Shown: positions 34,016-44,108 of the stretch, piece by piece
How the letters are laid out: each line of letters starts with the position of its first letter
Position numbering within the stretch: the stretch's first letter is position 1
Source of the DNA: Fimousia sp045616445
GTDB lineage: Bacteria > Bacillota > Clostridia > Lachnospirales > Lachnospiraceae
Assembly (NCBI GenBank): GCA_045616445.1
Contig: JAZLGR010000004.1
Location: forward strand, 94,583 to 158,582
Direction: 5' to 3'
DNA: 64,000 nucleotides
The notes under the pieces: model-generated
The model's input: only the letters and a program-made list of their open reading frames with translations
Database searches by the model: none
Told to the model about the DNA's origin: nothing
Made by a program: the position numbers and the translations under genes

Positions 34016-35365
34016 ATGGGTAAATATTTTGGAACAGACGGTTTTCGTGGTGAAGCTAACGTAACACTTACAGTGGAACATGCATTTAAGGTGGGACGTT
34101 TTTTAGGTTATTATTTTGGTAAAGATGGTCACAGACCACAGATCGTCATCGGTAAAGATACAAGACGAAGCAGTTATATGTTTGAGTACTCCTTAGTTGC
34201 AGGCCTTACTGCATCCGGAGCAGATGTATATCTTCTTCATGTAACAACCACACCAAGTGTATCCTACGTGGTACGTTCTGAAGGATTTGACTGTGGTATT
34301 ATGATCTCTGCAAGTCATAATCCATTCTATGACAATGGTATTAAGTTAATTAACAGCAAGGGTCATAAGATGGAAGCAGAAGTAGAAGATAAGATCGAAG
34401 CATATATTGATGGACTGGTACCAGAGCTTCCACTTGCAAAGAGAGTGGACATTGGTGCAACAACAGACTACTCCATGGGACGTAACTTATATATCGGTTA
34501 TCTGATTTCCCAGGCTACCCGTTCCTTTAAGAATATGAGAGTCGGTCTTGACTGTTCTAATGGTAGTGCATATGCCATCGCTAAGAATGTATTCAATGCA
34601 CTTGGCGCACATACCTATGTGATCAATAACTGGCCAGATGGAACCAACATCAACCGTGACTGTGGTTCCACATGCATCGAAGTGCTTCAGAATTATGTAA
34701 AAGAGAATAAATTAGACGTTGGATTTGCCTTCGACGGTGATGCAGACAGATGTATCGCTGTAGATGATCAGGGTAATGTGGTAGACGGAGACCTGATTCT
34801 TTATGTATGTGGTACATACATGAGACAGCAGGGCAAACTGAATAAGAATACAATCGTAACAACCGTTATGTCCAACTTAGGATTATACAAAGCATTAGAC
34901 CGTGAAGGAATCGATTATGAGAAAACAGCTGTTGGTGATAAGTATGTGAATGAATGTATGGTTGCAAACCGCTACAGCTTAGGCGGCGAACAGTCCGGAC
35001 ATATCATCTTCAGTAAGCATTCCACAACTGGTGATGGTGTCTTAACCGCCTTAAAGATCATGGAAGCCATGATTGAACAGAAACAGCCATTAAGCAAGTT
35101 GGTGGAACCAGTTGTAATCTTCCCACAGCTTTTAGTGAATGTTCGCGTGACAGATAAGGTGACTGCACAGGAAGATCCAGATGTGGTAGCAGCAGTAAAA
35201 GCAGTGGAAGAAGCCCTTGGTGATGACGGACGTATCTTAGTTCGACCAAGTGGAACAGAACCACTTGTACGAGTAATGGTAGAAGCGGAAACAGATGAAA
35301 TCTGTGAAAAATATGTAGACCAGGTGGTACAGGTATTAAAGGCCAATGGTCATGTAGCAGAATAA
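34016..35365 (+). CDS. glmM: Phosphoglucosamine mutase
   Basis: Converts glucosamine-6-phosphate to glucosamine-1-phosphate for peptidoglycan. I prefer the ATG at 34016 (449 residues, MGKYFGTDGFRG, the family start) to that at 34001, because GGAG at 34003 then gives normal spacing. The phosphoserine is in SASHNP near residue 99, the Mg-binding loop is DGDADRC near residue 240, and the phosphate-binding RPSGTEP is near residue 410. Transcribed from its own promoter with an inverted repeat at the start site. Confidence 0.93.
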   Translation: MGKYFGTDGFRGEANVTLTVEHAFKVGRFLGYYFGKDGHRPQIVIGKDTRRSSYMFEYSLVAGLTASGADVYLLHVTTTPSVSYVVRSEGFDCGIMISASHNPFYDNGIKLINSKGHKMEAEVEDKIEAYIDGLVPELPLAKRVDIGATTDYSMGRNLYIGYLISQATRSFKNMRVGLDCSNGSAYAIAKNVFNALGAHTYVINNWPDGTNINRDCGSTCIEVLQNYVKENKLDVGFAFDGDADRCIAVDDQGNVVDGDLILYVCGTYMRQQGKLNKNTIVTTVMSNLGLYKALDREGIDYEKTAVGDKYVNECMVANRYSLGGEQSGHIIFSKHSTTGDGVLTALKIMEAMIEQKQPLSKLVEPVVIFPQLLVNVRVTDKVTAQEDPDVVAAVKAVEEALGDDGRILVRPSGTEPLVRVMVEAETDEICEKYVDQVVQVLKANGHVAE

Positions 35366-35379
35366 GATGGTGAATGATT

Positions 35380-35404
35380 GGCGATGCTCTTAATGGGCAT
35401 CGCC
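35380..35404 (+). terminator. Hairpin between glmM and priA
   Basis: GGCGATGC and GCATCGCC pair perfectly over 8 bp with a 9-base loop, but the tail (TCACTTTACTTT) is only moderately T-rich. It may be a partial terminator. Confidence 0.45.
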
Positions 35405-35441
35405 TCACTTTACTTTATGGGAAAAATCGGGAGAATGGCAG

Positions 35442-37685
35442 ATGTCCAAGATTTATGCAGACATTATTATTAATATATCTCACGAGGCACTTGATCGGGT
35501 TTTTCAATATGAAGTGCCTTTTTCTTTGTGTGCCCATATTATGCCCGGAACCAAGGTGGTCGTACCCTTTGGCAGAGGGAATAAAGAGACGGAAGGATTC
35601 GTCATCAGGCTGACAACCGAACCGAATTTTGATGAAGACAAGATCAAAAGCATCCTGCGAATAGAAGAAAAAAGTGTATCCATTGAAGGAAAGCTCACCA
35701 AGCTTGCCTGGTGGATCAGGGAACAGTATGGATCAACCATGATCCAGGCATTGAGAACGGTCATTCCGGCTGCCGAGAAGATTAAGCAGAAGGAAGAAAA
35801 GACGGTATGCCTTGCACTTCCCCCTGATGAGGCACGCGCCTATGCCGAAGAGGCAGGAAGGAAGAACCGCAAGGCACAGGCCAGACTGCTTCAGGAACTG
35901 TTGGAGCATCCGGAGCTTTCCTATGAGCTTGTGACGAAACAGCTAAAGATTGGAAGACCGACCCTTGGCAGATTAGAAGAGCAGGGGATCATCCGTATTG
36001 AGACAAGAAATTATTACAGGAATCCACTCCTGCTTAGTGGAGAGGTGCTGCCACCGAAGAAGCTCAATGAAGAGCAACAGCTGGTGGCAGATACATTTGC
36101 AAAAGAGTACCGGGAAGGCCTTCGAAAGACCTACCTGCTGTTTGGCGTTACTGGAAGCGGAAAGACCGAGACCTATATGGCCTGCATCGACGAGGTTCTT
36201 GCCCAGGGCAGACAGGTCATCCTCCTCATTCCGGAAATTGCCCTTACCTATCAGACCGTGAAGCGGTTTTATCAGCGATTTGGCGACCGGGTGTGCATTA
36301 TGCATTCCAAGCTGTCGAAAGGTGAGCGATATGACCAGATGATGCGCGCAAGGAATGGAGAGGCGGATATTATGATCGGTCCCCGTTCTGCGCTCTTTAC
36401 CCCATTTGACAATCTGGGGCTGATTATCATAGACGAAGAGCATGAAAGCAGTTATAAAAGTGAAGGGGTGCCAAAGTATCATGCCAGGGAGACGGCCATT
36501 GCCCGGGCTCGTATGGAAGGTGCTTCAGTGATTTTAGGATCTGCCACGCCAAGTGTGGAATCCTACAGCCGCGCCCTTTCCGGCGAATATACACTGCTTA
36601 CGTTAAGCAGACGTGCCAGCGCAGGCAGTCAGATGGCGCAGGTCCATGTGGTGGATCTAAGAGAAGAGCTTCGTAATGGTAACCGCAGCCTGTTCAGCGA
36701 GACCCTTCGTGAGATGATCAAGGACCGTCTGGCCAAAAAGCAGCAGATTATGCTGTTTTTAAACCGCAGAGGCTATGCTGGATTTGTGTCCTGTCGAAGC
36801 TGTGGAGAGGCTTTAAAATGTCCCCACTGCGATGTCTCCTTAACGGCCCATCGGGGCGGCAAATTAGTATGCCACTACTGTGGGCATCAGATACCGATGC
36901 CAAGATACTGCCCGCATTGCGGCAGTCCGTATATTGGAACATTTGGCACCGGAACCCAGAAGGTAGAAAGCCTGGTCCAGAAGGAATTTCCGGAGGCCAG
37001 AGTGCTCCGCATGGATATGGATACCACAAGGAAGAAGAACAGCTACGAGGAAATTCTGTCAGCCTTTTCCAATGGGGAGGCGGATATTCTCATCGGTACC
37101 CAGATGATCGTAAAGGGGCATGATTTTGCCAATACCACCCTGGTGGGCATCCTTGCGGCAGACATGTCTTTGTATGCCAGCGATTATCATGCCAGTGAGC
37201 GTACCTTCCAGCTGTTGACACAGGCAGCAGGCCGGGCCGGCAGAGGGCAAATGTCGGGCGACGTGGTCATTCAGACCTACAAGCCGGACCATTTTAGCAT
37301 CGTGGCTGCATCAGAGCAGAATTATCCGATGTTTTATGAAGAAGAGATTGCCTACCGAAAACTCCTTGGATACCCACCGGTAACCCAGATGATGGTATTG
37401 TTTGTGGGATGTGAGGATATCGATGTGGGTGAGAAGGCAATCAGGATGCTTGGAGAAGAAATCAGAAGCGCCTTTGTATCTGTGCCGGAACTTTACGTGC
37501 TTGGCCCATCGGCGGCATCCATCACAAAGATCAAGGATGTCTATCGTCATGTGATCTACCTGAAGCATCCGGATGAGAAAATATTGATTCAGGTGAAAAA
37601 TCATCTGGAAGATTATATGAAAGATCAGAAAATATACGAAAAAGCCACAGTATCCTTCGACTTTAACCCTATGATTGGATATTGA
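35442..37685 (+). CDS. priA: Primosomal protein N' (replication restart helicase)
   Basis: 3'-5' helicase that reloads the replisome at stalled forks. The 747-residue protein has an N-terminal DNA-binding domain, Walker A GVTGSGKTE near residue 235, the DEEH box, ILGSATPS, a Cys-rich zinc region (CRSCG ... CPHC ... CHYCG ... CPHCG, about residues 448-490) inserted in the helicase core, and QAAGRAGRG. A GGGAG site lies 8 bases before the ATG. It heads the priA-def-fmt-rsmB-rlmN-prpC-prkC-rsgA order known from many Firmicutes. Confidence 0.95.
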   Translation: MSKIYADIIINISHEALDRVFQYEVPFSLCAHIMPGTKVVVPFGRGNKETEGFVIRLTTEPNFDEDKIKSILRIEEKSVSIEGKLTKLAWWIREQYGSTMIQALRTVIPAAEKIKQKEEKTVCLALPPDEARAYAEEAGRKNRKAQARLLQELLEHPELSYELVTKQLKIGRPTLGRLEEQGIIRIETRNYYRNPLLLSGEVLPPKKLNEEQQLVADTFAKEYREGLRKTYLLFGVTGSGKTETYMACIDEVLAQGRQVILLIPEIALTYQTVKRFYQRFGDRVCIMHSKLSKGERYDQMMRARNGEADIMIGPRSALFTPFDNLGLIIIDEEHESSYKSEGVPKYHARETAIARARMEGASVILGSATPSVESYSRALSGEYTLLTLSRRASAGSQMAQVHVVDLREELRNGNRSLFSETLREMIKDRLAKKQQIMLFLNRRGYAGFVSCRSCGEALKCPHCDVSLTAHRGGKLVCHYCGHQIPMPRYCPHCGSPYIGTFGTGTQKVESLVQKEFPEARVLRMDMDTTRKKNSYEEILSAFSNGEADILIGTQMIVKGHDFANTTLVGILAADMSLYASDYHASERTFQLLTQAAGRAGRGQMSGDVVIQTYKPDHFSIVAASEQNYPMFYEEEIAYRKLLGYPPVTQMMVLFVGCEDIDVGEKAIRMLGEEIRSAFVSVPELYVLGPSAASITKIKDVYRHVIYLKHPDEKILIQVKNHLEDYMKDQKIYEKATVSFDFNPMIGY

Positions 37686-37686
37686 T

Positions 37687-37714
37687 TTGTGGTATGATAT
37701 TGTAGATTTATAAT
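37687..37714 (+). promoter_or_regulatory. Possible promoter before def
   Basis: TTGTGG, 16-bp spacer, TATAAT, 35 bp before the def ATG. The -10 is perfect and the -35 poor. It could give the def operon a supply independent of priA. Confidence 0.4.
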
Positions 37715-37749
37715 GTATATATGTATTTGAATAGTAGAAAGGAATAGAT

Positions 37750-38247
37750 ATGGCACTTAGAAATGTGAGAGAAATGGGCGATGATATCTTAAGAAAGAAA
37801 TCAAAACCTGTAAAACAGATGACAGAACGTATTCAGATCATGATTGATGATATGTATGATACCATGTATGAAACGCAGGGTGTGGGACTTGCAGCTCCAC
37901 AGATTGGGATTTTACGCCGTGTTGTAGTTATGGACTGTGGCGATGGTCCGATCACTTTGATCAATCCTGTTGTTTCTAACCCTCAGGGCGAACAGACTGG
38001 CGATGAAGGCTGCTTAAGCATTCCGGGCAAAGTTGCGAAAGTAACACGTCCGATGACAGTTGTATGTGATGCCTTAGATGAGAATATGGAACCAATCCAC
38101 ATCGAAGCAGAAGGTCTCCTTGCAAGATGTATCTGCCATGAATGTGATCATTTAGATGGTATTCTCTATCCGGATGTGGCTGACGGCCCATTAATGGACG
38201 TGGCTCCAATGGATGATGAAGAATACGAAGAATATGTAGAAGAATAG
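37750..38247 (+). CDS. def: Peptide deformylase
   Basis: Removes the formyl group from nascent proteins. The 165-residue protein has all three motifs: GVGLAAPQIG, EGCLSIP with the metal Cys, and HECDH with the two metal His and catalytic Glu. AAAGGAATAG precedes the ATG. It is paired with fmt, the enzyme that adds the formyl group. Confidence 0.95.
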   Translation: MALRNVREMGDDILRKKSKPVKQMTERIQIMIDDMYDTMYETQGVGLAAPQIGILRRVVVMDCGDGPITLINPVVSNPQGEQTGDEGCLSIPGKVAKVTRPMTVVCDALDENMEPIHIEAEGLLARCICHECDHLDGILYPDVADGPLMDVAPMDDEEYEEYVEE

Positions 38248-38262
38248 GAGACAGTGGCACAT

Positions 38263-39183
38263 ATGAGAGTTTTATTTATGGGGACTCCCGATTTTGCTGT
38301 ACCTACCCTTCAGGCGATGATCGATCACCACGAAGTGATCGGTGTTGTAACTCAGCCGGACAAACCAAAGGGAAGAGGGAAAGCGATGGCATTCCCACCG
38401 GTAAAAGAGAAGGCATTAGAATATGATCTTCCTGTTTATCAGCCTGTGAAGGCCCGCGATCCTGAGTTTATTGCCCTGTTACAGGAATTAAACCCGGATG
38501 TCATCGTCGTTGTTGCATTTGGACAGATTCTTCCAAAGGAAATCTTAGAGATTCCAAAGTATGGCTGTATCAATGGCCATGCATCTCTGCTTCCGATGTA
38601 TCGTGGTGCAGGTCCAATCCAGTGGGTTGTGATCAATGGTGAGAAGGAAACCGGTATTACCACCATGCGCATGGATGAAGGATTAGATACCGGAGATATG
38701 ATCGAGAAGGTTGTCATTCCGATTGATCCAAAAGAAACAGGCGGAAGCTTATTTGATAAGCTGATGGTATTGGGCGGCGAGTTAATGGTATCTACTTTAG
38801 AGAGATTAGAAGCCGGAACAGCAACATTTACCCCACAGGAAGGGGAAACCTGCTATTCCCCAATGTTGAATAAAAAGATGGGCAGCATCGATTTCACAAA
38901 GCCTGCGAAAGAAATCGAATGCCTGATTCGGGGATTAAATCCATGGCCAAGTGCATATACCACATTTAACGGAAAAACCTTAAAGGTGTGGGATGCAGAT
39001 GTAACCGAAGGCAAGGAAGGGGCAGAACCTGGAACTGTCATCAAAGTGACAAAGGATACCTTTGTGGTACAGACCGGGGAAGGCGCACTGACCTTCAATG
39101 AAATTCAGCTTGCAGGCAAAAAACGAATGAAAACACAGGCATTTTTATTGGGCAATCGTGTTGAGGAAGGCATGAAATTATGA
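38263..39183 (+). CDS. fmt: Methionyl-tRNA formyltransferase
   Basis: Formylates initiator Met-tRNA using 10-formyl-THF. I take the ATG at 38263 (306 residues, MRVLFMGTPDFA, the family start). A GTG at 38254 three codons earlier also lies behind TAGGAG, and neither spacing is ideal. The catalytic Asn-Gly-His segment is GHASLLP, with RGAGPIQW and the Asp in GLDTGDM. The C-terminal OB-like domain is present. The stop overlaps the rsmB ATG (ATGA). Confidence 0.94.
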   Translation: MRVLFMGTPDFAVPTLQAMIDHHEVIGVVTQPDKPKGRGKAMAFPPVKEKALEYDLPVYQPVKARDPEFIALLQELNPDVIVVVAFGQILPKEILEIPKYGCINGHASLLPMYRGAGPIQWVVINGEKETGITTMRMDEGLDTGDMIEKVVIPIDPKETGGSLFDKLMVLGGELMVSTLERLEAGTATFTPQEGETCYSPMLNKKMGSIDFTKPAKEIECLIRGLNPWPSAYTTFNGKTLKVWDADVTEGKEGAEPGTVIKVTKDTFVVQTGEGALTFNEIQLAGKKRMKTQAFLLGNRVEEGMKL

Positions 39184-40523
39184 CAAATACCAGAGAACTG
39201 GCACTGGATATCCTGGTAGACATCGATCGCAACAGGAATTTAAGCCATCTGGCAATCAACGACACCCTGGCTAATTTTCAATATCTTGAAAAGAAGGACC
39301 GCGCATTCTTAAGCCGTCTCTGCCGTGGGACTGTGGAAAACCAGATTCAGATTGACTATATCATTAATCAGTTTTCAAAAGTAAAAGTGAATAAATGTAA
39401 GCCGGTCATTCGGGCAATCTTAAGAATGGGTGTATACCAGCTGCGATTTATGGATCAGGTGCCGGACTCTGCAGTTTGTAATGAAGCAGTGAAGCTGGCA
39501 AAGAAGAGAGGGTTTAAGAATCTGACCGGATTTGTCAATGGTGTGCTTCGCAATATTGCAAGAAATAAGGAACATATTGTCTGGCCGGATGAGCAGAAAC
39601 AGCCAATCCAGGCATACAGTGTCCGTTATTCCATGCCGGAATGGCTGGTAAAACGATGGATCGGAGAGTTTGGACAGGAAGCTGTGAAAGCGATGTTTGA
39701 AGCATTCCTCAGCGTGAAACCAACCACGATCCGTGTACAGACCGGCAATGGAACAAAGGAAGACCTTCGTCAGGCCTTGGAAGCAGAGGGTGTGAAGGTG
39801 GAAGAAGGTGCATACCTTCCGGAAGCCCTTCGTATTTCCGGATATGATTATCTGGACAGCCTTGCTGCCTTTGAAGAAGGAAAATTCCAGGTACAGGATG
39901 AAAGCTCCATGCTGGTGGGAAGAATTGCAGATCCAAAGGAAGGCATGACAGTCCTTGATGTCTGCAGTGCACCGGGAGGAAAGAGTCTGCATGTGGCAGA
40001 TCTGATGGCAGGAACCGGAAGGGTGATCGCCAGAGATTTAACCCCTTATAAGGTGGAGCTCATCGAAGAGAATATGGAAAGACTGGGCGTGACCAACATG
40101 GAAGCCCAGGTTTATGACGCCCTCGATTTTGATGAGGAGATGGAAGGCAAAGCGGATATTGTCATTGCCGATCTTCCATGCTCCGGACTTGGAATCATTG
40201 GACGAAAAAGTGATATCAAATACAATGTATCACCTGAAACATTAAAAGAGCTGTCCCAGCTTCAGAGGGACATATTAAAAGTGGTGGTTCGCTACTTAAA
40301 ACCAGAAGGAATTCTGATGTTTAGTACCTGTACCATCAACAAAGAAGAAAATCTTGATAACGCAGCATGGATGTGCAGAGAGCTCGGCATGGAGATGGTT
40401 CCATTTGACGAGCTGATGCCGAAGGATCTTCAGATTGATACCGCAAGAGAGGGGTATATCCAGCTGATGCCTGGCGTGCATGCCTGCGATGGATTTTTCA
40501 TTTCAAAACTAAGGAGATTATAA
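39180..40523 (+). CDS. rsmB: 16S rRNA cytosine-C5 methyltransferase RsmB
   Basis: SAM-dependent methylation of C967 (E. coli numbering) of 16S rRNA. The 447-residue protein has an N-terminal NusB-like RNA-binding domain (~1-140) and then the methyltransferase domain with DVCSAPGGKS (SAM), DLPCSGLG and the catalytic Cys in FSTCTINKEEN. It overlaps fmt upstream (ATGA) and rlmN downstream (TAATG), so the run is translationally coupled. Confidence 0.93.
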   Translation: MTNTRELALDILVDIDRNRNLSHLAINDTLANFQYLEKKDRAFLSRLCRGTVENQIQIDYIINQFSKVKVNKCKPVIRAILRMGVYQLRFMDQVPDSAVCNEAVKLAKKRGFKNLTGFVNGVLRNIARNKEHIVWPDEQKQPIQAYSVRYSMPEWLVKRWIGEFGQEAVKAMFEAFLSVKPTTIRVQTGNGTKEDLRQALEAEGVKVEEGAYLPEALRISGYDYLDSLAAFEEGKFQVQDESSMLVGRIADPKEGMTVLDVCSAPGGKSLHVADLMAGTGRVIARDLTPYKVELIEENMERLGVTNMEAQVYDALDFDEEMEGKADIVIADLPCSGLGIIGRKSDIKYNVSPETLKELSQLQRDILKVVVRYLKPEGILMFSTCTINKEENLDNAAWMCRELGMEMVPFDELMPKDLQIDTAREGYIQLMPGVHACDGFFISKLRRL

Positions 40524-41563
40524 TGCCAGATATTAAGTCTATGACACATGGGGAATTAGAACAATATATGGAAACGATCGGGGAGAAGAAGTTTCGTGCA
40601 AAGCAGCTTTACGAGTGGATGCATAAAAAGCTGGTTCGCAGCTTTGACGAGATGAATAATATCCCTAAAAAACTCAAAGAGAAAATTGCCAATGATGCCG
40701 GTATGCTCTCTGTCAAAGAAGTGGAATGTTTTACCTCCAAAATTGACGGAACAGCCAAATATTTATTTGAACTTCACGACGGCAGCATCATTGAAAGTGT
40801 TCTCATGAAATACAAGCATGGTAATTCTGTCTGTATTTCTTCCCAGGTAGGATGTCGTATGGGATGCCGGTTCTGTGCCTCCACCATTGGCGGGCTGACC
40901 AGATGTTTAGAACCATCTGAAATGTTAGATCAGATCTATCATATTCAGTATGCAACGGGAGAACGTGTATCCAACATCGTAATTATGGGAACAGGAGAAC
41001 CCTTTGACAACTTTGACAATGTGATGAAATTCTTTGAAATCATCAATTCAGAGAACGGACTTCACATCTCTCAGCGTAATATTACCGTTTCCACCTGCGG
41101 ACTGGTTCCAAGAATCTATGAGTTTGCAGACCGAGACCTGGCTGTTGGACTGGCGATTTCCTTACACTCACCGAATGATGAGATGAGGAAGGAATTAATG
41201 CCAATCGCTAATAAATATACAATTAAGGAAATAATGGAAGCCTGCGATTATTATATTGCAAAAACCAATCGCAGGATTACTTTTGAATATAGTCTGGTGA
41301 AAGATGTCAATGACCAGCCGGAACATGCCCGGATGCTAATTGACCTTCTTTCCGGAAAGCTTTGCCATGTCAATCTGATTCCGGTGAATCCGATTGAAGA
41401 ACGAAGCTTTGAGCAGTCCGAAAGGGACTCCGTATATCACTTCCAGCATCTTCTCGAAAAGGCACATATCCGTGCCACCGTTCGCAGAGAGATGGGAAGA
41501 GATATCAATGCAGCTTGTGGACAGTTAAGAAAACGTTATGCCGAAAAACAGGAGGTGCAGTAA
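40523..41563 (+). CDS. rlmN: Dual-specificity 23S rRNA/tRNA adenine-C2 methyltransferase
   Basis: Radical-SAM enzyme methylating A2503 of 23S rRNA and A37 of some tRNAs. The 346-residue protein has the CX3CX2C cluster in GCRMGCRFCAST near residue 116 and the methyl-carrying Cys near the C-terminus (NAACGQL). The MGTGEPFDN motif is present. The start overlaps the rsmB stop and the stop overlaps the prpC ATG. Confidence 0.94.
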   Translation: MPDIKSMTHGELEQYMETIGEKKFRAKQLYEWMHKKLVRSFDEMNNIPKKLKEKIANDAGMLSVKEVECFTSKIDGTAKYLFELHDGSIIESVLMKYKHGNSVCISSQVGCRMGCRFCASTIGGLTRCLEPSEMLDQIYHIQYATGERVSNIVIMGTGEPFDNFDNVMKFFEIINSENGLHISQRNITVSTCGLVPRIYEFADRDLAVGLAISLHSPNDEMRKELMPIANKYTIKEIMEACDYYIAKTNRRITFEYSLVKDVNDQPEHARMLIDLLSGKLCHVNLIPVNPIEERSFEQSERDSVYHFQHLLEKAHIRATVRREMGRDINAACGQLRKRYAEKQEVQ

Positions 41564-42306
41564 TGAAATCATATGGTAAAACCGATGTGGGATGCGTCCG
41601 CACAGAGAATCAGGATCATTATTATTGCAACGATGCTTCTCTGGGGATGTTTGATAATCTTTATATCGTAGCAGATGGAATGGGCGGTCACAATGCAGGT
41701 GGCTATGCGTCCCAGTATGTTACCAATAAACTGGTGGAACACGCAGAGAAATCGACTGGATGGGATGTGGTAGCATTCTTAAAGGATGTATTAAAGCAGC
41801 TTAACCAGGAGCTTCTGGATACAGGAAAAGAAAAACCGGAATATCAGGGAATGGGAACCACCGTGGTCGTTGCAACTCAGAAGGAAGACAAGCTTTATGT
41901 TGCAAATGTCGGTGACAGCCGTCTTTACCTGTTACACGAAGGCTTTTTATCTCAGGTTACAACCGATCACTCTTATGTACAGGAATTATTTGATGCAGGA
42001 CTGATCGAAAAAGATACGATGGCATCACATCCGAATAAGAATGTGATTACCCGTGCAGTTGGTGCACCACAGACCTTAAAGGTGGATCACTTTATCCTTC
42101 CATTATACGATGGAGATATGGTGCTCCTGTGTTCTGATGGTCTTCACGGCATGATTTCCGATGAAATGATCGAAACAATCATGAAAAAGGATGCCACATT
42201 AGAAGAAAAAACCAATGAACTGATCACACAGGCGAAGGAACAGGGAGGACGAGACAATATTGCAGTTGTCCTCGCACAATATGAAAGCCGAGGTGATCAG
42301 GCATGA
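41563..42306 (+). CDS. prpC: PP2C-type Ser/Thr protein phosphatase
   Basis: Dephosphorylates targets of the partner kinase PrkC. I start it at the ATG at 41563 (247 residues) with AGGAGGTG at 41550. PP2C metal motifs are in place: RTENQD near residue 13, VADGMGGHNAG near residue 36, GDSRLYL, and CSDGLHGMI and GRDNIAVV towards the end. It overlaps rlmN and prkC by a few bases each. Confidence 0.95.
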   Translation: MKSYGKTDVGCVRTENQDHYYCNDASLGMFDNLYIVADGMGGHNAGGYASQYVTNKLVEHAEKSTGWDVVAFLKDVLKQLNQELLDTGKEKPEYQGMGTTVVVATQKEDKLYVANVGDSRLYLLHEGFLSQVTTDHSYVQELFDAGLIEKDTMASHPNKNVITRAVGAPQTLKVDHFILPLYDGDMVLLCSDGLHGMISDEMIETIMKKDATLEEKTNELITQAKEQGGRDNIAVVLAQYESRGDQA

Positions 42307-44108
42307 TTGAAAAGGGAACAAGATTAAATAATAGATATGAAATTGTAAAACAAATTGGCTGTGGCGGAATGGCCAGAGTCTTCATGGCGAAGGATGAGAA
42401 ATTAGGTCGCTATGTGGCAATCAAAGTGATGAAGGAAGAATTCAATTCCGATGAGAACTTTATCCGCAAATTTGAGACAGAAGCACAGGCAGTTGCCCGA
42501 CTGGTTCATCCGAATATCATCAGTGTCTATGATGTAGGCGTGGAAGATGAGATTCGTTATATCGTAATGGAACTGGGGGAAGGCATCACTTTAAAACAAT
42601 ATATCAAAGAAAAGGGACAGCTTGATGCAGAGGAAGCTGTAAACTTCGGCTTACAGATTGCCGAAGCCATGAGATGTGCCCATAACAATGGCATCATTCA
42701 CAGAGATATCAAACCACAGAATATCTTAGTTTCTGCCATAGGAACTGTGAAAGTAACAGATTTTGGCATTGCCAAGGCAGCCAATTCCAATACTATGACC
42801 GCAACGGCCATCGGATCCGTTCATTATCTCTCTCCGGAACAGGCGAGAGGTGGATTCTCCGACTGCCGAAGCGATATTTATGCCTTTGGTATTACCCTTT
42901 ATGAGATGGTAACAGGCAGGGTGCCGTTCGATCATGAGAATGGGGTGACCATTGCGCTGATGCATTTGCAGGATGAGGTGGAACATCCATCCCATTTAAA
43001 TGACAGTATTCCGAAGAGCTTAGAGAAAGTGATTTTAAAATGTCTCGCGAAGAGTCCGCAGGAACGCTATCAGACAGCAGATGAACTGATCGACGATTTA
43101 CAACGTGTATTTGAAGATCCGGAAGGACTTTTTGTGACAATGCCCGTATTTGTGGACGATTCTCCAACCTTCGTGATCAGCAATGACCAGATTCAGCAGG
43201 TGAAATCTGAGATCATAGGCGGCACTGTGGAACAGCCAGAGGAAGTCGAAGAAGAGTATGAATATGAGGATGACGGCATCGGAGGAAAGATGGAAAAGCT
43301 CATCGTAATCCTTGCGATTGTTGTGGCAGTGATCATTGCCATCGGCATTTTCTCCTTCATCGGCAAGGCAACCGGTTTGTTAAAGAGACAGCCAACAAGT
43401 GCTTCCACAACAGAGATGGTTACCACAGAAACGACTGTGAATCTCTGCGTGGTACCGGATGTCATTAAGTTAACTGCAAGTGCAGCAGAAGAGAAGATCC
43501 AGGCAGAAGGTCTGACCTGTGTGATTGAATACAAAGAGAATGACGATGTGGAAAATGGCTGCGTATTCAAGCAGAGCATCGAAGAAGGAACCAAGGTGGA
43601 AGAAGGCACCGCAGTGACTATCTATGTAAGCTCCGGCGCAACCAAGATTCCGGTTCCTGATGTGCGCGGAAGCAGTGAAAACAGCGCCAAGAAGACACTT
43701 GTAAATTCCGGCTTTAAAGTAACCGTGAAGGAAGAATACAGTACTTCTGTACCGGAAGGCAATGTCATTAGTCAGACACCAGGTGCAGGGGATAAGGCGG
43801 AGAAGAATTCTACTGTTACGATTATTGTCAGCAAGGGAAGCAATAAAGTAACAGTGCCAGATCTTTATAATTACACACAGTCTGAAGCAGCAAGACAGCT
43901 GAAGAATCTGGGACTCTCCATCGGAAGTGTGTCCTCTGAATACAGTAACACTGTTCGTAAAGGTGTTGTCATGCGACAGAGTATTGAGGAAGGAACCAAG
44001 GTGAACCGTGGAACCTCCATCAACATTGTCATCAGCTTAGGACCGCAGGATGAAGAACCTGTTACGACAGAAGAAATGCCACCTGAAGAAGAGGAATTGG
44101 ATGATTAA
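42303..44108 (+). CDS. prkC: PASTA-domain Ser/Thr protein kinase
   Basis: Membrane kinase sensing wall fragments through PASTA domains. The 601-residue protein has a kinase domain (1-270) with GCGGMARVF, the catalytic HRDIKPQN and the DFG Asp (TDFGIAKAA), a juxtamembrane acidic stretch, one span at about residues 333-355, and three PASTA repeats (about 378-445, 446-514, 515-583). The tail is Glu/Asp-rich. It overlaps prpC by ATGA and rsgA by 8 bp, a tight kinase-phosphatase-GTPase cassette. Confidence 0.95.
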   Translation: MIEKGTRLNNRYEIVKQIGCGGMARVFMAKDEKLGRYVAIKVMKEEFNSDENFIRKFETEAQAVARLVHPNIISVYDVGVEDEIRYIVMELGEGITLKQYIKEKGQLDAEEAVNFGLQIAEAMRCAHNNGIIHRDIKPQNILVSAIGTVKVTDFGIAKAANSNTMTATAIGSVHYLSPEQARGGFSDCRSDIYAFGITLYEMVTGRVPFDHENGVTIALMHLQDEVEHPSHLNDSIPKSLEKVILKCLAKSPQERYQTADELIDDLQRVFEDPEGLFVTMPVFVDDSPTFVISNDQIQQVKSEIIGGTVEQPEEVEEEYEYEDDGIGGKMEKLIVILAIVVAVIIAIGIFSFIGKATGLLKRQPTSASTTEMVTTETTVNLCVVPDVIKLTASAAEEKIQAEGLTCVIEYKENDDVENGCVFKQSIEEGTKVEEGTAVTIYVSSGATKIPVPDVRGSSENSAKKTLVNSGFKVTVKEEYSTSVPEGNVISQTPGAGDKAEKNSTVTIIVSKGSNKVTVPDLYNYTQSEAARQLKNLGLSIGSVSSEYSNTVRKGVVMRQSIEEGTKVNRGTSINIVISLGPQDEEPVTTEEMPPEEEELDD